5,645 nucleotides of DNA from an uncultured Opitutaceae bacterium (GCA_946482625.1 CAMLSH010000277.1:1-5645); one strand, 5' to 3'; positions 1 through 5,645 are shown, numbered from the stretch's first letter. Program-made: numbers and translations. Notes: generated by a model not told the origin, from the sequence alone.

Positions 1-329
1 CGATTGATCGTGGCGGTGGCGGCGCCGGTGACCATGTTGGTTGCGCCGGGGCCGACGGAGCTCGTGCACGCGAGCGTGGAAAGCCGACGACGGGTTTTGG
101 CAAAGGCGGTGGCGGCGTGGACCATGCCCTGTTCGTTTTTGCCCTGATAGAAGGGGAGAGCTTTGCCGCCGTGTTCCTCAAGCGCCTGGCCGAGGCCGGC
201 GACGTTGCCGTGTCCGAAGATGCCGAATACGCCTTCGATCAATCGGTGTTCGACGCCGTCGCGGCGAACGTATTGCGCCTGGAGAAAGCGGACGATGGCG
301 GCGGCGGTGGTCGTGCGGACGGTTTTCAT
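1..329 (-). CDS. iolD: 3D-(3,5/4)-trihydroxycyclohexane-1,2-dione hydrolase IolD, N-terminal part, cut by the window edge
   Basis: IolD is a cytoplasmic thiamine-diphosphate enzyme that opens the ring of the dione made by IolE, giving 5-deoxy-glucuronate. Reading leftward from an ATG at 329, I translate 109 residues without a stop before the edge; the full family length is about 620-650. The visible part is the ThDP enzyme N-terminal (pyrimidine-binding) domain. It shows [18 protein letters not shown] (residues 33-50), [14 protein letters not shown] (60-73) and [17 protein letters not shown] (87-103), all highly characteristic of IolD. E66 in the NEQG motif is the expected Glu that activates the cofactor aminopyrimidine. 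The start overlaps the iolB stop as ATGA, which indicates translational coupling and one transcript, iolB then iolD. I see no Shine-Dalgarno site. The identification is strong; only the missing C-terminal two domains limit it. Confidence 0.93.
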   Translation of the reverse strand, partial: MKTVRTTTAAAIVRFLQAQYVRRDGVEHRLIEGVFGIFGHGNVAGLGQALEEHGGKALPFYQGKNEQGMVHAATAFAKTRRRLSTLACTSSVGPGATNMVTGAATATIN

Positions 330-1201
330 GTGAGCGTACCGATGGGGGGAAGCCAGCCCTGCTGCGTCGGATCGAGCAGCCAGGTGTGTGCGGGAGTGAA
401 CTCGAAGCCTTTGTACGGGCGGCGCGGCAGGTGGCGGACGATCCAGAGATAATACATGCCGTAGCCGGGTGCGGAGACTTGCGCGTGATCGAGTCCACCG
501 GGGATCGCGACGGTGTCGCCATGGCGGACTTTGAAGACGGCGTCGCCGAGTTCGGCGTGGCCGTAACCCTGCGAAGCGGTGAAACGATAATGGTAGATCT
601 CAGGCTGTGCGTGATGGTGCGGCGGATAGCTCGACCAGCGGCCGGGATAGTTGACGACTTCGCCCACGACTAGCCCGGAGTCGGGACGGCTCGTGTAGTC
701 AAAAATCGTGCGCACGCAGCGGCGGCAGGCGCCTTGGGCGAGACCGGCTCCGCGATCTTCGGAGGCTACTTCGGAGGCGGTGCTGAAACGCACGGGCAGG
801 GTGTTCTCCGTCGGCGTGACGATAGCCGCGTACTCGGCGCCGCCCGCACCGGCGGTGAGTTCGAGGGTTTGACCGGGACCACAGTGAAACGTGGAGGGGC
901 CCTCGTCGAACAACGAGCTGCGGGTGGCGTGAAACGTGGCGTCTCCCGTCGCGATATGGAGTTCGCCGGCGAGCAGGACGTACACGGTTTCGCCCGTGGT
1001 TACTTCACTGTGGCGCGCGCGCTGACGGAGGCGGCGAATGCTGAAGTCGACACCGGTTTCGGCGGGATCGGTCTGTATCGATCCGGCGCGGACAACGGAC
1101 GTGCGGCCTTCCGGAAAGGAGCGGCGCGGGCCGCGTACGAGGCACCGTTGAAGCCGTCCCGGAGAGGTGGAGGGGTTAACCTTTAGATTTTTTCGGGTCA
1201 C
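326..1201 (-). CDS. iolB: 5-deoxy-glucuronate isomerase IolB (KduI/IolB cupin family)
   Basis: IolB converts 5-deoxy-D-glucuronate, the IolD product, into 2-deoxy-5-keto-D-gluconate in the cytoplasm. With the GTG start chosen here the protein has 291 residues, near the usual 270 or so. It is a bicupin. The C-terminal cupin holds the diagnostic run [15 protein letters not shown] (187-201). H195, H197 and E201, together with H239 in GGLDHA, are the likely metal ligands, and MYYLWIV follows at 249-255. The GxWSSYPPH motif separates it from the paralogous KduI of pectin degradation. The start is uncertain: the only other canonical one is an ATG at 1249 (307 aa), which would share a CATG palindrome with the divergent dehydrogenase start and add a tail with AT-rich, atypical codons. 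Between GTG 1201 and the first cupin there is no ATG, GTG or TTG in frame. The stop overlaps iolD. Confidence 0.9.
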   Translation of the reverse strand: MTRKNLKVNPSTSPGRLQRCLVRGPRRSFPEGRTSVVRAGSIQTDPAETGVDFSIRRLRQRARHSEVTTGETVYVLLAGELHIATGDATFHATRSSLFDEGPSTFHCGPGQTLELTAGAGGAEYAAIVTPTENTLPVRFSTASEVASEDRGAGLAQGACRRCVRTIFDYTSRPDSGLVVGEVVNYPGRWSSYPPHHHAQPEIYHYRFTASQGYGHAELGDAVFKVRHGDTVAIPGGLDHAQVSAPGYGMYYLWIVRHLPRRPYKGFEFTPAHTWLLDPTQQGWLPPIGTLT

Positions 1202-1247
1202 GGGAGAATTGCTTGTTGGCGAGGGGAGAACGAAGACGCTGAGCGCC
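1174..1247. promoter_or_regulatory. Probable divergent promoter region between iolB and the SDR gene
   Basis: This is a relatively AT-rich patch (TTAACCTTTAGATTTTTTCG, from 1176) in otherwise very GC-rich DNA, lying where two genes diverge. It contains a perfect 8-bp palindrome GGTTAACC (1174-1181), and the overlapping TTAACCTTTAG (1176-1186) resembles the inverted repeat ahead of iolG. The left part lies inside iolB if GTG 1201 is the true start. I could not identify convincing -35/-10 boxes on either strand. A GGGGAG at 1223-1228 is about 19 nt before the SDR ATG, rather far for a ribosome binding site. The regulatory role is inferred from position and composition. Confidence 0.4.
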
Positions 1248-2018
1248 ATGAACTTCCCTGAAATGTTTTCGCTGAATGGACGACGCGCCTTGATTACCGG
1301 GGCCGGTCAAGGGCTGGGGCTGCGGCTGGCGCGCGGTCTTGCGGCGGCGGGCGCATCGGTTGTCTTGAACGACGTCGATGCCGGAAGGCTGACGGGAGTT
1401 GTCTCCGATTTGCGCGCCGCGGGCGTGCAGGCGGATGGATGTCTTTTCAACGTGGCGAAACCGGACGAGGTCCGTCAGGCGATCGCCGAACTCGAAGCGC
1501 GTGTTGGCGCGGTCGATATCCTGGTGAACAACGCGGGCATCCATCGCTATGCGACGTTGGCCGAGATGGATTTCGCGAAGTGGCAGGAGGTGATCGACGT
1601 GAATCTGACCGGCGCGTTCCTGACGGCGCAGGCGGTGGCTCGTGGGATGATTGCCCGAGGCAGCGGCAAGATCATCAACATGTGTTCGCTGATGAGCGAA
1701 GCGACGCGGCCGACCACGGGAAATTACACGGCGGCCAAAGGCGGGCTGAAGTTGCTCACCAAATCGATGGCCGTTGAGTGGGGCCGTCATGGCGTACGTG
1801 CGAACGGGATCGGTCCCGGCTACATCTTGAGCGATATGACGCGACACCTCGCGGAAAAGCCCGAGTTCGACGCGTGGGTGAAGAGTCGCACGCCGGCCGG
1901 TCGCTGGGGCACGCCCGACGATCTGGTGGGCGCGGCGGTTTTTCTCGCGGCCCCGGCCTCTGATTTCGTGAACGGACATGTGATCTACGTAGATGGCGGC
2001 TGGCTGGCGGCGTTGTGA
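1248..2018 (+). CDS. Short-chain dehydrogenase/reductase, gluconate 5-dehydrogenase (IdnO/Ga5DH)-like
   Basis: This is a complete classical SDR of 256 residues, a normal family length. The sequence shows the Rossmann motif TGAGQGLG (17-24), an acidic D42 at the end of the second strand, which suggests NAD rather than NADP, NNAG (94-97), and the active-site set N119, S147, Y160 and K164 (YTAAK). A PGYILSDMT segment (190-198) and a C-terminal YVDGG (247-251) follow. The stretch around CSLMSEA and GIGPGYI is typical of gluconate 5-dehydrogenases and related sugar-acid SDRs. The likely reaction is reversible oxidation of a hydroxyl on a sugar acid or polyol; the substrate cannot be read from sequence. 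The gene is divergent from iolB and convergent with iolG, so it is probably transcribed alone. ATG 1248 was chosen because the conserved N-terminal FSLNGRRALITG follows it closely. ATG 1263 is a possible shorter start; the longer frame from 1167 would run into iolB. Other readings: a KduD-like dehydrogenase or a second inositol dehydrogenase. Confidence 0.9.
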   Translation: MNFPEMFSLNGRRALITGAGQGLGLRLARGLAAAGASVVLNDVDAGRLTGVVSDLRAAGVQADGCLFNVAKPDEVRQAIAELEARVGAVDILVNNAGIHRYATLAEMDFAKWQEVIDVNLTGAFLTAQAVARGMIARGSGKIINMCSLMSEATRPTTGNYTAAKGGLKLLTKSMAVEWGRHGVRANGIGPGYILSDMTRHLAEKPEFDAWVKSRTPAGRWGTPDDLVGAAVFLAAPASDFVNGHVIYVDGGWLAAL

Positions 2019-2062
2019 GACGTGCGGTGGCGCGTGAGGCGTTGATGAACTTAGCGCGCGGT

Positions 2063-3079
2063 TCAGGCGGTGGGGTTGCTGACCTCAATCGTGCGACCCT
2101 CGTGGAGTGAACGGGTGGCGGCGTTGGCGATGGCTTGGGCGGCGACACCATCGGCGCAGGTGATCGGCGCTGGACGGTCGAGGCGGAGATTGTCCACGAA
2201 GTCCTGGAGCTGCGTGAGGTAGGCCTGGTCGAAACGCTCGAGGAAACCGGGCACCGTGTCGTGGGCGATGCTTCCGTTGGTCATGACGAGGAGGGCGGTC
2301 TCGCGATCATAACCGATCTGGAGCGTCCCCTCGGTGCCGACGATTTCTGTGTTGATGGCGTAGCCGTAGACGCCGTTGCGGCTGAGGCTGATCGAGCCGA
2401 TGGCGCCCGAAGTGAAGGTGAGCGAACTGAACGCGTTATCCACATCGCCGACGTCGGCGATGCGCGGGTCGGCGACCGCGGCGCCGGTGCTGTGGACGGT
2501 TTTGACCTCGCCCATGAACCAGCGGGCGAGATCGAAATCGTGGATGCCCATATCGATGAACAGGCCGCCGCTGCTTTCGGGGCGGAGGTACTCAAGGGGA
2601 GGCGGAAACTGATCGCGTGAACTCGACTTGAAGACGATGGGCCGGCCGATGACGCCTTCGGCGATTTTACGTTTGGCGACGGCGTATGCGCGATCGAAGC
2701 GGCGCATGAAACCGAGTTGGAAAAACACGCCATGCTTCTTCACCGCGGCCTCCATCGCGCGGCCCTCGGCGATATCGAGAGCGAGCGGTTTCTCGCAGAA
2801 GATAGCTTTCCCGGCGGCGGCGGCGGCGATGACGACGGCGCTGTGGAGCTTGGTGGGCGTCATCACCACGACGGCGTCGAGGGCGGGATCGGCGAGCATG
2901 TCTTCGTGGCTTTTGCAGGCACGCGCGCCGGTCTCGGCGGCGATCTGGCCGGTCACGTCGGCACGAACGTCGGTGACGGCGTGGAGGCGTGCGCCGGGGA
3001 GGCGGGTCGCGAAATGACGGGCGTAAAGGCTGCCGAGACGGCCGAGGCCGACGACGCCGATGTTCAAGGGGGTGTGCAT
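2063..3079 (-). CDS. iolG: Inositol 2-dehydrogenase-like oxidoreductase (Gfo/Idh/MocA family)
   Basis: The likely role is NAD-dependent oxidation of myo-inositol (or scyllo-/chiro-inositol) to the 2-keto form, the first step of inositol catabolism in the cytoplasm. The protein has 338 residues, the normal length. The N-terminal Rossmann domain has IGVVGLGRLGSLYA (7-20) with GxGxxG at 11-16, and CEKPLAL (95-101) carries the family Lys K97. The C-terminal domain has SSRDQFPPP (153-161) and GGLFIDMGIHDFDLARW (171-187). D176 and H180 sit four apart, like the catalytic Asp/His pair of Bacillus IolG, and the RDxxPPP plus IHDFDxAR pattern is typical of inositol dehydrogenases. ATG 3079 starts three residues before the first strand; an in-frame ATG at 3139 would add 20 Arg-rich residues and is less likely. 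No clear ribosome binding site is visible. The gene ends 44 bp from the convergent SDR. The family is certain; the inositol isomer is not. The nearby iolB-iolD supports the assignment. Confidence 0.87.
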   Translation of the reverse strand: MHTPLNIGVVGLGRLGSLYARHFATRLPGARLHAVTDVRADVTGQIAAETGARACKSHEDMLADPALDAVVVMTPTKLHSAVVIAAAAAGKAIFCEKPLALDIAEGRAMEAAVKKHGVFFQLGFMRRFDRAYAVAKRKIAEGVIGRPIVFKSSSRDQFPPPLEYLRPESSGGLFIDMGIHDFDLARWFMGEVKTVHSTGAAVADPRIADVGDVDNAFSSLTFTSGAIGSISLSRNGVYGYAINTEIVGTEGTLQIGYDRETALLVMTNGSIAHDTVPGFLERFDQAYLTQLQDFVDNLRLDRPAPITCADGVAAQAIANAATRSLHEGRTIEVSNPTA

Positions 3080-3171
3080 GGGAGAAAGGACGTCTTCCCG
3101 CGGGTTCCTGGGGCGGGAGCGATACCGTCGAGCGGACACCCATGGGCGACCGGCCGCGAGTACGCTAAAAG

Positions 3172-3182
3172 CTAACGGTTAG
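3172..3182. promoter_or_regulatory. Inverted repeat CTAACGGTTAG, candidate operator upstream of iolG
   Basis: This is a perfect 5-bp inverted repeat around a single central G, 93 bp before the iolG start. It differs at two of eleven positions from TTAACCTTTAG in the iolB/SDR divergent region when one strand is flipped. The symmetry suits a dimeric repressor. Binding is inferred, and no regulator gene is in the window. Confidence 0.4.
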
Positions 3183-3203
3183 TAGGGCGTCCAAGGCGAT
3201 TGT

Positions 3204-3219
3204 GTATCGGTAACGATAC
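3204..3219. promoter_or_regulatory. Inverted repeat GTATCGGTAACGATAC, candidate operator
   Basis: Perfect 6-bp arms (GTATCG / CGATAC) flank a 4-bp centre (GTAA), 125 bp upstream of iolG and about 295 bp upstream of the GH105 start. The centre lies about 34 bp from that of the 3172-3182 repeat, close to three helical turns, so two dimers could sit on the same face. The embedded GGTAACGATAC core recalls LacI-family operators, which often control sugar genes in such bacteria. That family link is only a resemblance. Confidence 0.45.
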
Positions 3220-3237
3220 TACGATCTATTCGCTGCT

Positions 3238-3288
3238 TTCCCGGGCGATTCCCGGGCGCCGGGCGGGCGTAGCGTTTGCTTCCGGGCG
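3238..3288 (+). repeat. Cluster of short GC-rich direct repeats (CCGGGCG)
   Basis: The word TTCCCGGGCG occurs twice with an 11-bp period (3238-3247 and 3249-3258). Its core CCGGGCG recurs at 3259-3265 and again at 3282-3288, giving four copies in about 50 bp. All copies are in the same orientation on the + strand. It lies in non-coding DNA between the candidate operators and the GH105 leader. It could be a binding-site array, a replication-slippage product or chance in GC-rich sequence. Confidence 0.45.
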
Positions 3289-3388
3289 AGATCGCGGCGG
3301 ACGAACGGGACTCTTTGTATCGCAGCGCGGTTTCGGTTTTTTACGCGTGTCGGTGGTCTGGGAAAACGATGCTTAAGGATGTGAGTGG

Positions 3389-3466
3389 ACCGAGAGTCGC
3401 GCCAGGGGCGGCGAAAGCCGTTTGTCTGATCGCCGATGCCGAAGGCGACCGCCCCCTGTTGTCGGT
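3389..3466 (+). promoter_or_regulatory. Potential branched stem structure in the GH105 leader
   Basis: Complementary blocks nest in order. ACCGA (3389-3393) pairs with TCGGT (3462-3466). CAGGGG (3403-3408) pairs with CCCCTG (3453-3458). Inside are two hairpins: CGGC-GAAA-GCCG (3409-3420, a GNRA tetraloop) and TCGCC/GGCGA (3430-3434 with 3444-3448). A competing fold extends the CAGGGG stem to CAGGGGCGG / CCGCCCCCTG with one bulged base, disrupting the GAAA hairpin. On the + strand the structure ends about 50 nt before the ATG, so it would be in the 5' leader if transcription starts upstream. I do not recognise a known riboswitch. The transcript itself is not shown by the sequence. Confidence 0.3.
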
Positions 3467-3513
3467 AGACCGCTCCATTCCCCAATTCTTTTACCGTGAT
3501 GAGTAATCATGAC

Positions 3514-5645
3514 ATGAATACGACGCGCGTTGGCTCCCGCTTCCTGATCACTTGGCTACTCGGAGTAGGCGTGGTGCTCGCCTCGACGGCGCGCGCGGAT
3601 GTTCCGGTTGACTGGAACGCTCCCTGGCCGACGCGCACTTACCCGGGTCTTCCGGAGGCGACGCTTGGCTACACTCCTGAGGTTGCTCCGACGTTCTGGT
3701 CGGTGGCGGTCGCGGAGACGCTCATGGCGCGATACCCGGATTACCGGAAGGCGTATTGGAAGCCGTGGACGTATGTGCAGGGCTACGCGTTTCACGCGTT
3801 CGAGCTGCTGTACGATGCGACCGGTGACAAACGTTACCTCGACTATATCCAGCGTTACATCGATCAATTCGTCGATGGAGACGGGGATTTCCACGGCGAT
3901 AAGCTGACCAATCTCGACAATGTGATGACGGGCAGCTCGATCGTCGCGTTGTACGAGCGCACCGGGGACGAACGCTACAAGAAAGCCGCCGCGCAATTCC
4001 GGCGCGTGTTCGATGACTATCCACGAAACAGCGATGGTGGGTTCTGGCACGGAAACAAGACCACCGGACAGATGTGGGTCGATGGCGTCTTTATGGGGCA
4101 GATGTTCTTGCTGCGGTATGGCCGGGTGATCGGCGATGCGGCTTACTGCCACGACGAGGCCGCGAGACAGATAACCGTTTTCGCTCAGCGCGGCGCCAAA
4201 GGAGACAGCGGACTGTATTTCCACGCGTGGACAGAGCGGCCGGATTTGAAGGACTGGGCGGATCCGAAGACCGGGCTTTCTCCTGAGGTGTGGAGCGAAG
4301 GTCTCGGTTGGTACGCGCTCGTGTTAGTGGAAGCGTTGGCGACCCTGCCTGCGGATCACTCGAAGCGTCCCGAAGTACTGGATATTTACCTACGCCTCTC
4401 CGCGGCGCTGAAGCGCACGCAAGATCGGAAGAGTGGCGCTTGGTTCATGATCGTGGACAAACCGGAAGCGCCCGGCAATTGGACCGATCCGTCGGGAACG
4501 GGGATGTTCGTTTATGCGATTCAGCGCGGCATCGACCTCGGTCTGCTTGACGCCCGGGACTACGGAGCCGTTGTGGCGAACGGCTACTATGCGTTGACGA
4601 AATTCGCGCGCATCAACGAGCGGGGGCTCGTGGATGTCTTCGGCGGAGGAGACGGGATATCGGTGAAGCCGAGTTACGAAGCCTACGTGACCGTTCCGCG
4701 AACCGCGAATGCCAAGGAAACGGTCATCGGATTTCTGTGGGCAACCGCGATTGTCGAGCGTTCGCGAATCGCACGCCCCGCGAAGCAGGCCACTGATGCC
4801 GCTGGAGTCGATTCGCCCGTGATCGCCCCGGCGAAAGACTTAACGTGGACCAAGCGCCACCTCTTCATCGGTCCGCACGAGAACGCGGCGGTCGCCGATC
4901 TCAACAACGACGGGCATGCCGATATCGTGAGCGGTCCGAACATTTTCTTTGGCCCGGATTTCGCGATGCAGTCGTATCGAGCCAATCATCTCGCGGCTGA
5001 TTACATGCACGAGAACAGCGTGCATCCTTACGACGTCGATCGCGACGGCTGGACCGACATCGTCGCGGCCGGTTGGGGCGAGGATGGCATTTACTGGTAC
5101 AAAAATCCCGGCGACAGCGCGGTGACCGCGAAAAAGCCATGGGAGATGAATCTGCCGTGGAAGGCCCATCTGCTGACGAAAACGCGCGGGACGATGGAGA
5201 TGTTTGTGATGCACGACTACGACGGCGACGGCGTGCCCGAGCTGCACTCCGCCAACTACCGGCGACCGCATCCGCTCGAAGTTTTTCGCTTCGATAAAAC
5301 TGACCAAGGCGCGCCTATCCTGAAGGCATTTGTTCTCGGTGCGGAAGGGGGCGGACATGGCATCGCGTTTGGCGATGTGAACGGCGACGGTCGCGAGGAT
5401 GTTCTTTGCGAGATCGGCTGGTACGAACGACCGGCCGGGGACATCTGGGCGGCGCCGTGGAAATATCATGCGGAAACAAACCTCAATGCGATGCACCCGA
5501 GCTGCCCGTTCGTCGTCAAAGATCTCAACCAAGACGGACGCATCGATCTCGTTTTCGGCCGCGGCCATGGCGTGGGGTTGTACTGGTGGGAGCAGCTCGA
5601 GCCGAAATCCGATGGTACGACGCAGTGGAAACAGCACGTGATCGA
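3514..5645 (+). CDS. Secreted GH88/GH105-type unsaturated glycuronyl hydrolase fused to FG-GAP (VCBS) repeats, 3' end beyond the window
   Basis: I translate 710 residues with no stop before the edge. A signal peptide is clear: R5 and R9, a hydrophobic FLITWLLGVGVVLAS (10-24) and AxA at 26-28, with probable cleavage before D29. Residues about 45-415 form an (alpha/alpha)6-barrel hydrolase of the GH88/GH105 type, which removes unsaturated uronic acids from the ends of lyase-made oligosaccharides. Signatures are LDNVMTG (134-140, D135), MWVDGVFM (188-195, D190 as probable acid/base), H237 in YFHAW, and WSEGLGW (260-266). The D135-D190 spacing of 55 matches my recollection of Asp88/Asp143 in Bacillus YteR. 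After a linker (about 416-455) come five Ca-binding loops of the DxNxDGxxD type, at 462, 507, 568, 621 and 670, with WYKNPG-like blade motifs. These suggest a beta-propeller for binding or attachment. ATG 3514 gives a normal signal peptide; ATG 3499 would add five residues. No Shine-Dalgarno site is visible. E262 replaces the Arg usual in the WxRGxGW motif, so substrate choice may differ. Confidence 0.88.
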   Translation, partial: MNTTRVGSRFLITWLLGVGVVLASTARADVPVDWNAPWPTRTYPGLPEATLGYTPEVAPTFWSVAVAETLMARYPDYRKAYWKPWTYVQGYAFHAFELLYDATGDKRYLDYIQRYIDQFVDGDGDFHGDKLTNLDNVMTGSSIVALYERTGDERYKKAAAQFRRVFDDYPRNSDGGFWHGNKTTGQMWVDGVFMGQMFLLRYGRVIGDAAYCHDEAARQITVFAQRGAKGDSGLYFHAWTERPDLKDWADPKTGLSPEVWSEGLGWYALVLVEALATLPADHSKRPEVLDIYLRLSAALKRTQDRKSGAWFMIVDKPEAPGNWTDPSGTGMFVYAIQRGIDLGLLDARDYGAVVANGYYALTKFARINERGLVDVFGGGDGISVKPSYEAYVTVPRTANAKETVIGFLWATAIVERSRIARPAKQATDAAGVDSPVIAPAKDLTWTKRHLFIGPHENAAVADLNNDGHADIVSGPNIFFGPDFAMQSYRANHLAADYMHENSVHPYDVDRDGWTDIVAAGWGEDGIYWYKNPGDSAVTAKKPWEMNLPWKAHLLTKTRGTMEMFVMHDYDGDGVPELHSANYRRPHPLEVFRFDKTDQGAPILKAFVLGAEGGGHGIAFGDVNGDGREDVLCEIGWYERPAGDIWAAPWKYHAETNLNAMHPSCPFVVKDLNQDGRIDLVFGRGHGVGLYWWEQLEPKSDGTTQWKQHVI

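Larger units (their letters stand above)
3080..3513. other. Non-coding intergenic region (434 bp) between divergent iolG and the GH105 gene
   Basis: No convincing gene lies here. Short open frames on both strands (for example 3276-3506 + and 3219-3485 -) are Arg/Pro-rich or featureless and match no family I recognise. The region separates two outward-facing genes, so it should hold both promoters. The left half carries two inverted repeats (3172-3182, 3204-3219). The middle has a cluster of CCGGGCG repeats (3238-3288). The right half can fold into a branched structure (3389-3466). The composition is less uniformly GC-rich than the flanking genes, with AT-rich patches at 3164-3184, 3201-3232 and 3480-3515. 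I see no tRNA, transposase remnant or obvious terminator with a T-run. Confidence 0.8.

Noticed and set aside
41..673. Long + strand open frame (210 codons) over iolD/iolB
   Set aside because: It is antisense to two strongly recognisable iol genes, Arg-rich, and shows no domain. Long shadow frames are expected in GC-rich DNA.
734..1186. + strand open frame (150 codons) opposite the N-terminal half of iolB
   Set aside because: Low-complexity Gly/Arg/Ala composition with no family motif, and fully antisense to iolB.
326..1201. Reading the iolB gene as kduI of pectin degradation, given the nearby GH105 gene
   Set aside because: The [11 protein letters not shown] motif and the overlap with iolD fit IolB. 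KduI has a different cupin signature (around its PAHTHDRRxE motif).
1176..1979. - strand open frame (267 codons) covering the SDR gene
   Set aside because: The + strand encodes an intact SDR with all catalytic motifs. The antisense product is Arg/His/Gln-rich with no recognisable fold.
2019..2062. Bidirectional terminator between the convergent SDR and iolG genes
   Set aside because: Only a weak GCGCG/CGCGC pairing (2030-2034 with 2055-2059) with a 20-nt loop and no T-run on either strand.
2135..2620. + strand open frame (161 codons) opposite iolG
   Set aside because: Composition (Asp/Glu/Ala/Gly/Val) mirrors the complementary strand of iolG. It has no start context and no homology that I recognise.
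3276..3506. Small + strand open frame (76 codons) between iolG and the hydrolase gene
   Set aside because: No ribosome binding site or recognisable motif, and it covers sequence better explained as a leader. It overlaps the upstream alternative hydrolase start at 3499.
4840..5637. - strand open frame (265 codons) under the FG-GAP region
   Set aside because: It is antisense to the repeated DxNxDGxxD loops, which are unmistakable on the + strand, and no family is recognisable.

Overview
The window is dense, GC-rich bacterial DNA with few clear Shine-Dalgarno sites. It carries part of a myo-inositol catabolic (iol) locus next to the start of a large exported carbohydrate-active protein. The FG-GAP (VCBS) repeats fused to a glycoside hydrolase, the GC content and the weak ribosome binding sites fit the Verrucomicrobiota (Opitutaceae-like) or the Planctomycetota. 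That placement is an impression, not something proven by the sequence.

Layout, left to right. Positions 1-329 (-) hold the N-terminal 109 residues of IolD, the ThDP-dependent trihydroxycyclohexane-1,2-dione hydrolase, running off the left edge. Positions 326-1201 (-) hold iolB (5-deoxy-glucuronate isomerase), which overlaps iolD by ATGA, so iolB-iolD is an operon transcribed leftward. Positions 1248-2018 (+) hold a short-chain dehydrogenase of the gluconate 5-dehydrogenase type, divergent from iolB. Positions 2063-3079 (-) hold an inositol 2-dehydrogenase-like Gfo/Idh/MocA protein (iolG-like), convergent with the SDR across only 44 bp. Positions 3080-3513 are a 434-bp non-coding stretch with two inverted repeats that look like operators, a cluster of CCGGGCG repeats and a potentially branched RNA structure. 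Positions 3514 to the right edge (+) hold a secreted GH88/GH105-type unsaturated glycuronyl hydrolase fused to a Ca-binding FG-GAP propeller, still open at the edge.

How the genes fit together. IolG oxidises myo-inositol to 2-keto-myo-inositol. IolE (not in the window) dehydrates it. IolD hydrolyses the resulting dione to 5-deoxy-glucuronate, and IolB isomerises that to 2-deoxy-5-keto-gluconate. The SDR is not a standard iol gene. Its closest functional relatives act on 5-keto-gluconate, which resembles the IolB product, so a side role in this pathway is plausible but unproven. The secreted hydrolase would act outside the cytoplasm on unsaturated oligouronides. Its link to inositol use is not shown by the sequence.

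I found no RNA gene, mobile element or CRISPR array. The most interesting items are the SDR inside the iol locus, the GH105-FG-GAP fusion with an acidic residue where the family usually has Arg, a near-identical 11-bp element in both intergenic regions, and the structured leader ahead of the hydrolase.
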